A stretch of 64,000 nt of DNA from JAICSD01 sp963836665 (GTDB taxonomy: Bacteria; Acidobacteriota; Vicinamibacteria; Vicinamibacterales; 2-12-FULL-66-21). Every line of letters begins with the position of its first letter. Within the stretch, counting starts at the first letter, position 1. The DNA is taken from NCBI GenBank assembly GCA_963836665.1, contig CAWIKL010000004.1:248001-312000 (forward strand), read 5' to 3'. The notes under the pieces are model-generated. The model was not told the origin of the DNA. It saw nothing but the letters and a program-made list of their open reading frames with translations, and searched no databases. The position numbers were made by a program, and so were the translations under genes. Shown here piece by piece: positions 7,835-17,528 of the stretch.

Positions 7835-8677
7835 ATGGCTTTAGTTCCCGCCATGGCGGACGCAGAATTCAAGGGCGCCAGCCCCAACTCTCAGTTTCTC
7901 GTCGGCGAATTGCCGCACGGGGCGACGCAGACAAAGTGGTGGGAAGGCACAGGCGTTTCCATCGCCGCGCACGTCTTGCTCCTTGGTGTGTTCATTTACA
8001 GCGCGACGCACGCCAGGCAGATCGTCAATTCGATCACCGAAGTCCCGACGAAGCTAGATTTCATCTTTTTGCCACAAAAGGGACCCGGCGGCGGTGGTGG
8101 CGGCCGGCCCAAGGATCCCGAGCCGCCGCGCAAGGCTGAGATCGTCGCGGCGAAGCCGGTCCAGGCCAAGCCCATTCCCAAGCCGGCCGATGTGCCGACG
8201 CCAGACGTGGTCGTGCCCATCCAAACGCAGAACGCCGTCGTCACGCTGCCGGGATCGATCTCCGGGCTCGAAGTGCCCAACGGAACCGGCACCGCCGGGG
8301 GCGGACGCGGCACCGGCATCGGCACTGGCACCGGCAGCGGCGTCGGCCCTGGTGAAGGCGGCGGCTTCGGCGGCGGCGCCTACCAGATCGGCAACGGCGT
8401 GTCGTCCCCCGTGCTCGTCAAGGAAGTCAAGCCGAACTACACCGGCGACGCGATGCGGGCCAAGCTGCAGGGTGTCGTCGAGATGGAGTGCATCGTGCTG
8501 CCCGACGGCACCGTCGATCCGAAGTCGATCAAGATCACCCGTTCGCTCGATTCCACCTTTGGTCTCGACCAGCAGGCCATCGTTGCCGTCAAGCAGTGGC
8601 GGTTCCGTCCCGGCACCTTCAAGGGCCAGCCAGTCCCGGTCATCGTCAACGTCGAGTTGACCTTCACGCTCAGATAG
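7835..8677 (+). CDS. TonB family energy-transducing protein
   Basis: About 280 residues. The cytosolic start is followed by one membrane helix (GVSIAAHVLLLGVFIYS), a Pro/Lys-rich periplasmic linker, a Gly-rich stretch (GTGIGTGTGSGVGPGEGGG) and a C-terminal TonB domain (VKEVKPNYTGDAMRAKLQG ... LDQQAIVAVKQWRFRPGT). It would couple the proton motive force to outer-membrane receptors. The TonB-dependent receptor directly downstream is an obvious partner. Start choice is uncertain: ATG 7835 lies in a TACAAT hexamer (7831-7836) that could be a -10 box, in which case ATG 7853 (MADAEFKG) is more likely. No ExbB/ExbD genes are nearby. Confidence 0.85.
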   Translation: MALVPAMADAEFKGASPNSQFLVGELPHGATQTKWWEGTGVSIAAHVLLLGVFIYSATHARQIVNSITEVPTKLDFIFLPQKGPGGGGGGRPKDPEPPRKAEIVAAKPVQAKPIPKPADVPTPDVVVPIQTQNAVVTLPGSISGLEVPNGTGTAGGGRGTGIGTGTGSGVGPGEGGGFGGGAYQIGNGVSSPVLVKEVKPNYTGDAMRAKLQGVVEMECIVLPDGTVDPKSIKITRSLDSTFGLDQQAIVAVKQWRFRPGTFKGQPVPVIVNVELTFTLR

Positions 8678-8715
8678 TTCCGTCCCGGTTTCCCATTTTC
8701 CAGCTTCGCAAGTCT

Positions 8716-8737
8716 CCAATTACCTGTCCGTAATTGG
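8716..8737. other. Hairpin between the TonB gene and the receptor gene
   Basis: CCAATTAC and GTAATTGG form a perfect 8-bp stem around a 6-base loop, about 40 bases after the TonB-protein stop. There is no following T-run, so it is not a classical intrinsic terminator. The 200-base gap otherwise shows nothing beyond a possible weak promoter (TTGCCG at 8807, TATACG at 8828). Confidence 0.4.
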
Positions 8738-8877
8738 TTCAGCGGCAAGTGGTTACCGGCCAGTGGCAACTGCGCACAGGCAAGGGCTGCTCCCCGTAGT
8801 ATTCCGTTGCCGCATGGCCGCCCATGCTATACGCTTCGCCCGGCCTCGGAAACATCCCTGGAAACGGGAGGAGCTTC

Positions 8878-11800
8878 ATGTTCAGGCGTGTTCTTTCGAT
8901 AGGCATGCTGATCGCGGCATGCGCGGCGGGCCCGGTCTTCGGGCAGGCCGTCAGCGGCACCATCCTAGGCACGGTGACCGATGCGACCGGTGCCGTGCAC
9001 CCCAATGCCAAAGTCACGGCGGTGAATGAGGGCACGGGTCTCAGCCAGACGGAAGTGTCCGACGCCAACGGCGAGTACACGTTCTCGTCACTGCCGGCGG
9101 GCCACTACACCATCACCGCCGAGTTGACCGGGTTCCGCACGCTCGCGCTCTCGAACATCGAGCTTGGCGTTTCGCAGCACGTCAAGATCGTTCTAAAACT
9201 CGAAGCGGGCGGCGTGACCGAGACGATGACTGTCGTCGGCCAGACGCCGCTGTTGCAGACGTCGACCTCGGAGTTGGGGACGACGGTGGGCCACGATCAG
9301 ATCGAAGCGCTGCCGCTCAACGGCCGTAACTTCGTCAACCTGACGCGCACCGTGCCGGGCGTGCTCCGTGGCATCCCTGGCGCCAACATCGACGGCGCGG
9401 GCAGCCTCGCCTGGCGCGCCTCGGCGTCGTTCTCGGCCAACGGCCAGCGGCCGCGCGACAACAACTTCATGCTCGACGGCGTCGACAACAACGAGACATG
9501 GCTGCAGACGGTCGTCATCTTCCCCAGCGTTGACTCGCTCGACGAGTTCAAGCTGCAGACCTCCACCTACTCGGCGGAGTTCGGCCGCTCGCTCGGCGGC
9601 GTCGTCAACCTGCAAATCAAGTCGGGCAGCAATAACCTGACCGGCAGCGCCTTCGAGTTCCATCGCGACTCGGCCTTCGACGCCAACGATTTCTTCAACA
9701 ACCGCGCGAACCGGGCCAAGCCCGACTTCAAGCAGAACCAGTTCGGTGGCACCCTTGGCGGTCCGGTCTTCAAGAACAGGTCGTTCTTTTTCGGATCGTA
9801 CCAGGGCCATCGGGAGACGCAGGGGCAGACGGCGCTCTCGACCGTCCCGACGCTGGCGATGCGCAACGGCGACTTCTCGGAGCTGAACCGGACGATCTTC
9901 GACCCGCAGACCGGCCAGCCGTTCCCCGGCAACGTGATCCCGACGCAGCGTTTTGACCCGGTCGCGGCCAACATCCTCAAGCAGCTGTATCCCGAGCCGA
10001 ACACCGCGGGCACGCGTCAGGCGAACGGGCAGATCATCAACAACTACCTGCTCAACCCGGTCAAGACGCGCCACGACGACCAGATCGACAGCAAGTTCGA
10101 TGACAACCTGAGCGACGCCAACCGCTTCTTCGTGCGCTACAGTTTCCAGAAGACGCATCGCATCCAGCCGGCCTCGCTCCCGCACGGCGACGCCGGTGTC
10201 ACCTTCGGCGCCGGCGACGGCAACATCAAGGCGCAAGGGCTGGCGTTCAACGACACACACATCATCTCGAACCACCTGCTCAACGAGGCGCGCTTCGGTT
10301 GGACGTCGATCAAGTTCTTCATGACGCCGATCGACTACCTGCAGAATCCGGCGGCGGCGGTCGGCCTGGCGAACATCAACCTGAATGACGCCACCTCGGG
10401 CATGACGCAGCTGACCTTCCAGAACATCCGCAACCTGGGGGCGAACAGCAACCAGCCGCTCATCACCAACCAGAACGACTTCTCGTTTGCCGACAACGTG
10501 ACCTGGACCAAGGGCAAGCAGACGATCAAGACGGGCGGCAACCTGATCCTGCGTTCGCGCGAGATCCTCAACGCCGACACGATCGTCGGCCAGTTCGGCT
10601 TCAACAACAACATGACCTCGAACTGCGCCGGGCAGCCGGCGGGGTGCACGGTCAACAGCAACACCGGCTTCGACGTCGCCAGCTTCGAGCTCGGTCTGAC
10701 CTCGGCGAAGAACCGCAACCTGTTCGACGCCAACACCTACACCGAGAAGCGTCCGGAGATCGGCGCCTACCTGCAGGACGACTATCGCGTCACGTCGAAG
10801 CTGACGGTCAATATGGGACTGCGCTACGACGTCTTCCCCCCCTGGGAAGAAATCGATAACCGGCAGTCGAACTTCGACGTGACGACCGGCCACTTCGTCC
10901 TCGCCGCGGATGGCGCGACGATCGACGGCGTTACCGTGGGACGCCGACTGCAGACCTATTCCAAGGGGGACCTCGGGCCGCGTGCCGGCTTCGCCTACGA
11001 TTTGTCGGGCGATGGCAAGACACTCGTGCGCGGGGGCTACGGCATCTACTGGAACTTCTCGCCCGGCGGCACGTCTTCGTCCAAGGCGCAGAACCAGCCG
11101 TTTCTCCAGTCGACGGCGCTGACCCCCACGCCAAGCGCCTACGGCAGTAACCTGCTGCTCAAGGACAGCCTCCCGCCGCCGCCCGGCGTGAATCCGTCGG
11201 CCTCGCCAACCGGCTCGACGCGATCGATCTTCGACGTCAACTTCCGCGACGCCTACGCGCGCCAGTGGAACATCAACACGCAGCGCGGCTTGGGGACCAA
11301 TTATTTGGTCGAAATCGCCTACGTCGGATCGCAGGGACGCCAGATCATGATCAAGACCGACGCGAACCAGGCGCCGCCCATCGTCGGTGTCACTGACGCG
11401 AACGTCAATCGCCCCTTCATCACCATCGACCCGCTGCTGCGCACGCTCGGCCAGGCACAAAGCAGCGGGACCCTCGACTACAACGCGCTCCAGGTGAAGT
11501 TCCAGCGCCGCTTCGCCCAGCACTTCTCGTTCCTGAACTCGTATACCTGGGGCCAGGTGCTCGACTTGTCCTCGGACAATGACGGCACCGTCACGCTGAC
11601 CAATATCTTCGACCCGCAGTACAACCGCGGTCCGGCCGATTACGACATCAAGCACACGTTCTCGTCAGCCTGGGTCTACGAGTTCCCGTGGGCCCAGGGC
11701 GAGTGGTACGGCGGCTGGCAGCTGGCCGGCATCATGCTGATCCGCGGCGGACTGCCGTTGACGGTGACGCAAACGCAGGGCGTCGCCTCGACCGGCACCG

Positions 11801-12174
11801 GCAACCGTCCGGACCGCATCTGCAACGGCACGCTCTCGGACCCCACGATCGATCATTGGTTCGACACGTCGTGCTTCGTGCCGACGACCGACACGACCGG
11901 TACCTACGGCAACGCCGGCCGCGGCATCATCCGCGGACCCGGCTCGGTCAACGTCGACGCGTCGCTCGTGAAGAACACCAAGATCGGTCGCGCCAACACC
12001 GAGGTCCGGATCGAGGCGTTCAACGTGTTCAACCATCCGCAGTTCGCCAATCCGAACACGACGATCGGCAACGCCGCCGTCGGGACCATCTCGGCCATGC
12101 TGTCGAGCCCGTCGTGCTCGCTGTGCGGGACGACGGCGCGGCAGGTGCAGATCGGGCTGAAGGTCAGGTTCTAG
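8878..12174 (+). CDS. Oar-like TonB-dependent outer-membrane receptor
   Basis: A 1098-residue outer-membrane protein. It has a signal peptide (MFRRVLSIGMLIAACAAGP, cleaved near VFGQA), then a carboxypeptidase-regulatory-like beta domain (about 25-110: GTILGTVTDATGAVHPNAKV, SLPAGHYTITAELTGF), a plug (about 115-260, TPLLQTSTSELGTTV, LDGVDNNETW) and a large beta-barrel ending in an aromatic residue (QIGLKVRF). This architecture is the Oar-type receptor family that is expanded in Acidobacteriota. Its ligand is unknown; carbohydrate or peptide uptake or adhesion are common guesses. The ATG at 8878 was chosen because GGGAGGAG lies just upstream and a signal peptide follows directly. Confidence 0.9.
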   Translation: MFRRVLSIGMLIAACAAGPVFGQAVSGTILGTVTDATGAVHPNAKVTAVNEGTGLSQTEVSDANGEYTFSSLPAGHYTITAELTGFRTLALSNIELGVSQHVKIVLKLEAGGVTETMTVVGQTPLLQTSTSELGTTVGHDQIEALPLNGRNFVNLTRTVPGVLRGIPGANIDGAGSLAWRASASFSANGQRPRDNNFMLDGVDNNETWLQTVVIFPSVDSLDEFKLQTSTYSAEFGRSLGGVVNLQIKSGSNNLTGSAFEFHRDSAFDANDFFNNRANRAKPDFKQNQFGGTLGGPVFKNRSFFFGSYQGHRETQGQTALSTVPTLAMRNGDFSELNRTIFDPQTGQPFPGNVIPTQRFDPVAANILKQLYPEPNTAGTRQANGQIINNYLLNPVKTRHDDQIDSKFDDNLSDANRFFVRYSFQKTHRIQPASLPHGDAGVTFGAGDGNIKAQGLAFNDTHIISNHLLNEARFGWTSIKFFMTPIDYLQNPAAAVGLANINLNDATSGMTQLTFQNIRNLGANSNQPLITNQNDFSFADNVTWTKGKQTIKTGGNLILRSREILNADTIVGQFGFNNNMTSNCAGQPAGCTVNSNTGFDVASFELGLTSAKNRNLFDANTYTEKRPEIGAYLQDDYRVTSKLTVNMGLRYDVFPPWEEIDNRQSNFDVTTGHFVLAADGATIDGVTVGRRLQTYSKGDLGPRAGFAYDLSGDGKTLVRGGYGIYWNFSPGGTSSSKAQNQPFLQSTALTPTPSAYGSNLLLKDSLPPPPGVNPSASPTGSTRSIFDVNFRDAYARQWNINTQRGLGTNYLVEIAYVGSQGRQIMIKTDANQAPPIVGVTDANVNRPFITIDPLLRTLGQAQSSGTLDYNALQVKFQRRFAQHFSFLNSYTWGQVLDLSSDNDGTVTLTNIFDPQYNRGPADYDIKHTFSSAWVYEFPWAQGEWYGGWQLAGIMLIRGGLPLTVTQTQGVASTGTGNRPDRICNGTLSDPTIDHWFDTSCFVPTTDTTGTYGNAGRGIIRGPGSVNVDASLVKNTKIGRANTEVRIEAFNVFNHPQFANPNTTIGNAAVGTISAMLSSPSCSLCGTTARQVQIGLKVRF

Positions 12175-12201
12175 CTTTACCGTTACCGTATTCGGGAATC
12201 C

Positions 12202-12231
12202 GGGCCGGCGCGTGCTAACATGCGCCGGTCC
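12202..12231 (+). terminator. Stable hairpin after the receptor gene, possible terminator
   Basis: A 13-bp stem (GGGCCGGCGCGTG with CATGCGCCGGTCC, two G-U pairs) around a CTAA loop lies 28 bases after the receptor stop. Only a short T4 run follows (12237-12240), so termination would be weak. It could also act as an RNA-stability element before the oxidoreductase gene. Confidence 0.4.
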
Positions 12232-12269
12232 GGAGCTTTTCCGCCTCTTCGACTCTCCAGGAGGTTCGC

Positions 12270-13793
12270 GTGGCAGCTGATCCCATCGATCAGAACGGCA
12301 TGACCCGTCGTGATTTCGCGACACGCGTCGGCGTGGCTGCGGCCGGCGTCGTCGCCGCCGACGTCTTCGGCCCGTTCGCCAACGCGGCGCCGCACGCCGG
12401 CAGCCGCATCCTCGGCGCCAACGATCGCGTCGTCATCGCACAGATTGGCATCCACAGCCAGGGCAATGCCCTCAAGAAGGGATTCGCGCAGCTCAAGAAC
12501 GTCGAGATCAAGACGCTCTGCGACGTCGACGCAAATCTCTACGAGTCGCGCAAGAACGACAAGGCCGTGCTCGACAAGGTCCCGTCGTTCAACCCGGGAT
12601 TCCAGCAGGACCTGCGCCGCGTCTTCGACGACAAGGACATCGACGCCGTCGCCATCGCCATTCCCAACCACTGGCACGCGCTCGCCAGTATCTGGGGCGC
12701 GCAGGCCGGCAAGCATGTCTACATCGAGAAGCCCGCCTCGCACACGATGTGGGAAGGGCGGCAGATGATCAATGCCGCGCGCAACAACAACCGCATCATG
12801 CAGGTCGGCACGATGAACCGCAGCCGTCCGGCGGTCATCGACGCGATCAATTTCATCAAGACCGGTGGCATCGGCAAGGTCTACATGGCGCGCGGCCTCT
12901 GCTTCAAGCCGCGCCTCAACATCGGCAAGTACCCCGACGGTCCGATGCAGGCGAGCGACGCGCCGTTCTCGTTTACGGTCGGCGGCAAGGGCAACGACGG
13001 ACCCTACACGACCGAGTACCTCACCAAGGTCAATTACGACCTGTGGATCGGTCCCGCGCCGGCCAAGCCGTTCAACCGCAACCGCTTCCACTACAACTGG
13101 CACTGGCAGTGGGATTACGGCAACGGCGACACCGGCAACCAGGGCCCGCACCAGTTCGACATCGCGCGCTGGGGCCTCGGCCAGCAGGAGCACCCGGTCA
13201 AGGTCAGCTCCATGGGCGGCTATTTCGGCGATCAGCCGTCGGCGCAGGAAACGCCCGACATGCAGACGTCGCTGTTCCAGTACGCCGACGGCGCGTATCT
13301 CGAATTCGGCACGCGCGGCGAGCACACCAACGACGAAGGCGGCGTCCGCATCGGCAACATCTTCTACGGCTCCAAGGGCTGGCTGTGGATCGAAGAGAGC
13401 GGCCGCAAATGGCAGTCGTACATCGGAGCGGTCGGCGATAAGAACCAGAAGGGGCCGGGCTCTGAGGACAAGACCGGCGCCCAGCAGGCCGAAGCGCAGG
13501 GGCTCACCACCATCGAGTTCCCGCACTACCAGAACTTCATCGATGCGATTCGCGCCAACGACCCGAAGATCCTGACCTGCGACATCCTCGAAGGCCACCT
13601 CTCGGCGGCGCTCGTGCACATGGCCAACGCGTCCTACCTCGTCGGCCACTCGCTCGAGTTCGACGGCAAGACCGAGCAGTTCAAGGGCAACGAAAAGAAA
13701 GCCAACGATCTGCTGACCCGCGAGTACCGCAAGGGCTTCGAGGTGCCGAAGATCGCCAACGCCAGGGACATGACCACGGCGGGGCAGAAGTAA
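12270..13793 (+). CDS. Tat-exported Gfo/Idh/MocA family oxidoreductase
   Basis: A 507-residue NAD(P)-dependent dehydrogenase-like protein. The N-terminus has a Tat signal (MTRRDFATRVGVAAAGVVAA at residues 11-30, RR motif) followed by the Rossmann domain (about 50-180, with AIPNHWHALASIWGAQAGKH and VYIEKPASHTM; the EKP motif is typical of the family) and the C-terminal Gfo/Idh/MocA domain. It probably acts on sugars or sugar derivatives in the periplasm; the substrate is unknown. The GTG at 12270 is favoured because AGGAGG lies 5 bases upstream. It is followed by a strong terminator. Confidence 0.87.
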   Translation: MAADPIDQNGMTRRDFATRVGVAAAGVVAADVFGPFANAAPHAGSRILGANDRVVIAQIGIHSQGNALKKGFAQLKNVEIKTLCDVDANLYESRKNDKAVLDKVPSFNPGFQQDLRRVFDDKDIDAVAIAIPNHWHALASIWGAQAGKHVYIEKPASHTMWEGRQMINAARNNNRIMQVGTMNRSRPAVIDAINFIKTGGIGKVYMARGLCFKPRLNIGKYPDGPMQASDAPFSFTVGGKGNDGPYTTEYLTKVNYDLWIGPAPAKPFNRNRFHYNWHWQWDYGNGDTGNQGPHQFDIARWGLGQQEHPVKVSSMGGYFGDQPSAQETPDMQTSLFQYADGAYLEFGTRGEHTNDEGGVRIGNIFYGSKGWLWIEESGRKWQSYIGAVGDKNQKGPGSEDKTGAQQAEAQGLTTIEFPHYQNFIDAIRANDPKILTCDILEGHLSAALVHMANASYLVGHSLEFDGKTEQFKGNEKKANDLLTREYRKGFEVPKIANARDMTTAGQK

Positions 13794-13798
13794 GGACG

Positions 13799-13840
13799 GA
13801 CAGAAGACAGAAGACCGAAGTCAGAAGACAGAACTCAGAA
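13799..13840. repeat. AGAAGACAG-type simple repeat
   Basis: Degenerate copies of CAGAAGACAGAAG and GAAGTCAGAAG fill the gap between the oxidoreductase stop and the terminator hairpin. No coding or structural role is visible. Confidence 0.5.
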
Positions 13841-13873
13841 GGGGGGAGCGCCTGGCGGCGCTCCCCCCTTTTT
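13841..13873 (+). terminator. Strong intrinsic terminator of the oxidoreductase gene
   Basis: A perfect 12-bp stem (GGGGGGAGCGCC / GGCGCTCCCCCC) with a TGGC loop is followed by TTTTTATTTT. The stop codon of the convergent TPP-enzyme gene (13872-13874) lies in the T-run, so the hairpin also borders that gene. Confidence 0.92.
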
Positions 13874-15656
13874 ATTTTCGGGGCGCCGCAAACCGGGCGG
13901 TCACCTGCTTAATCGTCTGTTTGATGAACCCGAGCGCATCGACGTCGCGCTTGAGCACCGAGGACGTGAACGCCTTGGCCTCGTCGATCGAGATGTGCGG
14001 CGGCAGCGGCGGAACGTTCGGGTCCGTGACCGCCTCGAATACGAACGGCCGGTCCGCCGACAGCGCGCGATCCCACGCGGCGCCGAGCGCGATCGGGCTG
14101 TCGACCCGGATGCCGTCGAGGCCGAGCGACTTCGCGTAATCGGCGTAGGGGAAGTCGGGCAGGTTCTGTGATGCCTCGAACTTCGGATCGCCGGCAAGCA
14201 CGCGCTCTTCCCAGGTCACCATGTTCAGGTCGCGATTGTTGAGCACCAGTACGATCAATCGCGGGTCGCGCCACTCGCGCCAGTACTTCGCGATGGTGAT
14301 GAGCTCGTTCAGTCCGTTCATCTGCATCGCGCCGTCGCCGGCGATGCCGATGACGGGCCGATCGGGATAGCAGAATTTTGCCGCGATCGCGTAGGGAACC
14401 GCTGGCCCCATCGTCGCCAGCGTTCCCGACAACGACGCCATCATGCCGCGGCGGATCTTGAGATCGCGCGCGTACCAGCTCGCGGCCGATCCCGAGTCGC
14501 ACGAGAGGATACAGTCGTCCGGCAGCCGCGGCGACAACTCCCAGAATACCCGCTGCGGATTCAACGGCTCGGCGTCAGCGAGCGCACGCGCTTCGAGCAG
14601 CTGCCACCATTCGGCGACATTTTTCTCGATGGTGTCGCGCCACCCGCGATCGCTCTTGCGCACGAGCAGAGGCAGCAGTGCCCGCAGCGTCTCCCGGCTG
14701 TCGCCGACCAGGCTCAGCTCCATCGGATACCGGATGCTGAGCTGGCGCCCGTCGATGTCGATCTGGATGCCGCGTGCCTGGCCGGATTTCGGCAGGAACT
14801 CGGAGTACGGGAAGTTGCTGCCGACCATCAGCAGCGTGTCACAGGCGTTCATCATCTGCCAGCTCGGCTTCGAGCCGAGCAGCCCGATCGGGCCGGTCAC
14901 AAACGGGTAGTCGTCGGGGAGGACCGCCTTGCCGAGCAGCGCCTTGGCGACGCCGGCCCCAAGGATATCCGCCACGTCGATCACCTCGTCGGTGGCATGC
15001 AGTGCTCCCGCGCCGACGAGCATCGCCACGCGTTCACCCGCATTGAGGATGTCGGCGGCGCGCTGCAGATCCTGGTCGTAGGGGACAACGCGCGGCACCG
15101 TGAAGCCAAGCCCGGAATGGACCGTCGCGTGCTTGCGCGGCGGTTCCTCGACCGCGTCGAGTTCCTGCACATCGTTCGGCACGATGAGGCAGGTCACAGT
15201 CCGCTCGGCACGCGCGATGCGCATCGCGCGATCGACGAGATGGCGCATCTGCTCCGGCGTGCTGGCCATCTGCACGTACTCGTGGGCGACATCTTTGAAC
15301 AGCGACAGGAGGTCCACCTCCTGTTGGTACTCGCCGCCGAGCGCCGCTCGAGCCGACTGCCCGACGATGGCGAGGACCGGTTGGTGGTCGAGCTTGGCGT
15401 CGTAGAGGCCGTTCAGCAGGTGGATGGCGCCGGGACCGGACGTGGCGAGACAGACGCCGACCTCCCCCGTGAATTTCGCATGCGCGCACGCCATGAACGC
15501 GGCCATTTCTTCGTGGCGGACCTGGATGAAGCGGACGCGATCTTGCGCGCGCTCGAGCGCGCCCATGATGCCGTTGATCCCGTCGCCTGGATAGCCGTAG
15601 ACGCGCGTCACGCCCCAGCTCGACAATCGCTGCACGAGATAATCGCTGGTAGTCAT
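13872..15656 (-). CDS. Thiamine-pyrophosphate enzyme, pyruvate oxidase/PoxB-like
   Basis: A 594-residue enzyme of the TPP-binding superfamily. The N-terminal PYR domain has VTRVYGYPGDGINGIMGAL and the catalytic-glutamate region (RHEEMAAFMA); a central FAD/nucleotide-type domain is followed by the PP domain with the TPP/Mg motif GIAGDGAMQMNGLNEL ... VLNNRDLNMV. The closest well-known groups are pyruvate oxidase and quinone-dependent pyruvate dehydrogenase (PoxB), which make acetate from pyruvate. Acetolactate-synthase-like activity cannot be excluded. The ATG at 15656 (MTTSDYLVQRL) was chosen by homology of the N-terminus. The gene converges on the Tat oxidoreductase. Confidence 0.82.
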   Translation of the reverse strand: MTTSDYLVQRLSSWGVTRVYGYPGDGINGIMGALERAQDRVRFIQVRHEEMAAFMACAHAKFTGEVGVCLATSGPGAIHLLNGLYDAKLDHQPVLAIVGQSARAALGGEYQQEVDLLSLFKDVAHEYVQMASTPEQMRHLVDRAMRIARAERTVTCLIVPNDVQELDAVEEPPRKHATVHSGLGFTVPRVVPYDQDLQRAADILNAGERVAMLVGAGALHATDEVIDVADILGAGVAKALLGKAVLPDDYPFVTGPIGLLGSKPSWQMMNACDTLLMVGSNFPYSEFLPKSGQARGIQIDIDGRQLSIRYPMELSLVGDSRETLRALLPLLVRKSDRGWRDTIEKNVAEWWQLLEARALADAEPLNPQRVFWELSPRLPDDCILSCDSGSAASWYARDLKIRRGMMASLSGTLATMGPAVPYAIAAKFCYPDRPVIGIAGDGAMQMNGLNELITIAKYWREWRDPRLIVLVLNNRDLNMVTWEERVLAGDPKFEASQNLPDFPYADYAKSLGLDGIRVDSPIALGAAWDRALSADRPFVFEAVTDPNVPPLPPHISIDEAKAFTSSVLKRDVDALGFIKQTIKQVTARFAAPRK

Positions 15657-15726
15657 GCCGACTGGGAAAGCAATTCGGGATCCGTCGCGCCACCCATGAG
15701 GTGACGCGATAGCGAAGGACCGCGCC

Positions 15727-16224
15727 TCAGCGCGCCGGACGCTGGAACCAGGCGACGTCCCAAAAACGATCGAACTTCCGGCCGACATCCTGGAAGATGC
15801 CGACCTGGTTGAACCCGAATCGCTTGTGCAACGCTACGGAGGCTAGGTTGGGGAGCGCCACGCCCGCCACGATCGTACGGACGTCTTCCGACAGGATCGC
15901 CTCGAACAACGCGCTATACAGCTGCCGGCCGATGCCGCGGCCGTGCGAATCGGCGCGGACGTAGACGCTCGACTCGACCGTCGTGTCGTACGCCGCCTTC
16001 GGCCGCCAGCGGCTCGTCGAGGCATAGCCGAGCAGCGCACCGTCCTCTTCGGCGACCAGCAGACGATGACGTCCGGTGGGCTGGTGCTCATCGAACCACG
16101 CTCGGCGCTCGTCGGGCTGCAGCGGCCGGAGATCGAACGTGATCGGCGTGTGTACGACGTAATGGTTGTAGATCGCCGTCAGGGCCGGCAAGTCGGCGAT
16201 GGCGGCTGGGCGGACGGTCGGCAT
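15727..16224 (-). CDS. GNAT N-acetyltransferase, phosphinothricin-acetyltransferase-like
   Basis: A 165-residue acetyltransferase with the PAT/YncA pattern: VRPAAIADLPALTAIYNHYV at the start, the TPITFDL segment, SVYVRADSHGRGIGRQLYSAL (acetyl-CoA pyrophosphate loop, Q/RxxGxG/A form) and LHKRFGFNQVG near the end. Family members acetylate the amino group of small molecules such as phosphinothricin, methionine sulfone or other amino acids using acetyl-CoA. The substrate here is not known. Confidence 0.85.
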   Translation of the reverse strand: MPTVRPAAIADLPALTAIYNHYVVHTPITFDLRPLQPDERRAWFDEHQPTGRHRLLVAEEDGALLGYASTSRWRPKAAYDTTVESSVYVRADSHGRGIGRQLYSALFEAILSEDVRTIVAGVALPNLASVALHKRFGFNQVGIFQDVGRKFDRFWDVAWFQRPAR

Positions 16225-16279
16225 CGGGAACGTTTACCACGATGGGACTGCCGCCCGCCACAGTGACGAGACGAACGGT

Positions 16280-17263
16280 CTAACGAGCCTCGAGCCGCGT
16301 CTTCATCGACTGCAGCAGGGTCACGGTCCCTTTCTCCGTGTCGCCGTGCACACGGCCGCGAATCATGCGTCCGCTGAAGCCGGTCAGGCCATCCGTGCGC
16401 ATCCGGTGATCGGCCAGCATCCAGAACCCACTGCCGCGGGACGGGTCGGGTAGCAGGATACGGACCTCGAGCGCGCCGCGGACGTAGTGCGTTGCGTAGA
16501 TCAGCTTCGAGACGACGATCCCAACATTCTGGCGCTCGGCAATGACGACCTGGCTGATGCGGATGGTCGGCTTCAGCCCGAACTTCGTTTCCTGCCAGTA
16601 GAGGAACGACTCGCTGTTGGGCAGCGTCGCTGCCGGGAATTCGAGCAGATACCGCCGCACGTCCGGGAACAGATCGGCTAGGGCGGGCACGCGATCGACG
16701 AGCGACGCGACTTCCTGCGCGACGGCGATGGGCCGTTCGCCGTCGTGGTACACCGCGAGCCTGGCGTTGCCCCCGGCGAGATATCCGTTGACGTAGTCGA
16801 ACAGGAACCGGCGCGCAAAGCGATCGACTTGGTCCGAAGCGTCCGCACGCGTCCAGTCGATGTCGCGCTGCATCCGCTCGATGCCGTCGCCCGTCAGCTT
16901 CAGTCCGCAGCGGGCAACGCGGCACCACTGCGCGTCGCGCGCGTCGCGGGCCGATAGTGTCAGGGCGTCGAAGTCATCGAGACGCGGCGGCGCGCCGATC
17001 TTGTGCGTGAGACGGAAGGCTGAACCAGACTCGAGGCGTTCGATGTCGCGTGCCGCCGCCAGATAGCGCGACATCGGCGCGTCGATCCAGACCGCGCCGA
17101 ACACTGCCACTTCACTCGGATCCGACTCGAGCGGTGCGCTCACCGCGCTGCCGCCGAGCAGGCGCGCCCTGGCCTCGGCAGGCAGCTTCACGTATCGATC
17201 GAGATAGGAAAGGAGATCGTGTGGCGGCGCGGCGCCGTGGGTGAGTCCACTCGCCGCGGACAA
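16280..17263 (-). CDS. Exported protein of unknown function, paralogue of 17529..18569
   Basis: About 327 residues with no recognised domain. It aligns along its length with the next upstream gene: shared motifs include VAVFGAVWIDAP, YLAAARDIERLESG, IGAPPRLDDF, DVRRYLLEFPAATLP, SFLYWQETKFGLKPTIRIS and RMIRGRVHGDTEKGTVTLLQ. The TTG start at 17263 cuts into a hydrophobic stretch. In-frame sequence upstream to the stop near 17336 reads as a full signal peptide (LHTATALAATTGLLLCLSA), so translation probably begins at a non-ATG codon near 17329 (CTG). The pair arose by tandem duplication. Confidence 0.65.
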   Translation of the reverse strand: MSAASGLTHGAAPPHDLLSYLDRYVKLPAEARARLLGGSAVSAPLESDPSEVAVFGAVWIDAPMSRYLAAARDIERLESGSAFRLTHKIGAPPRLDDFDALTLSARDARDAQWCRVARCGLKLTGDGIERMQRDIDWTRADASDQVDRFARRFLFDYVNGYLAGGNARLAVYHDGERPIAVAQEVASLVDRVPALADLFPDVRRYLLEFPAATLPNSESFLYWQETKFGLKPTIRISQVVIAERQNVGIVVSKLIYATHYVRGALEVRILLPDPSRGSGFWMLADHRMRTDGLTGFSGRMIRGRVHGDTEKGTVTLLQSMKTRLEAR

Positions 17264-17528
17264 GCAGAGGAGGAGCCCGGTGGTTGCGGCGAGGGCCGTC
17301 GCCGTGTGCAGCTGTGATCTCGTGACCAGAGCTTAGCGGAGGTTACGTCCGCCGCAACCGGAATATTCTGCACGTCGGCCCCCCTCGCTACTCACCCCTC
17401 GCTGACTCTGTAAGTCGAACGTGTTATCAGCCGCACTGACGGAGGGTCGGTGCGCAGATGCCCGTGCCCGCTGACGGCAGATGCCTCGCCCGTTGTTCGC
17501 GGCGGTGATCGGAGCCGCGCTCTGGCGG

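Noticed and set aside
7831..7836. TACAAT as a confirmed promoter of the TonB gene
   Set aside because: No -35 match at 16-18 bases; kept only as a note on start choice.
9193..11655. 820-codon open frame antisense to the Oar-like receptor
   Set aside because: A mirror of the receptor's codon usage with no recognisable domain; the receptor has all expected motifs.
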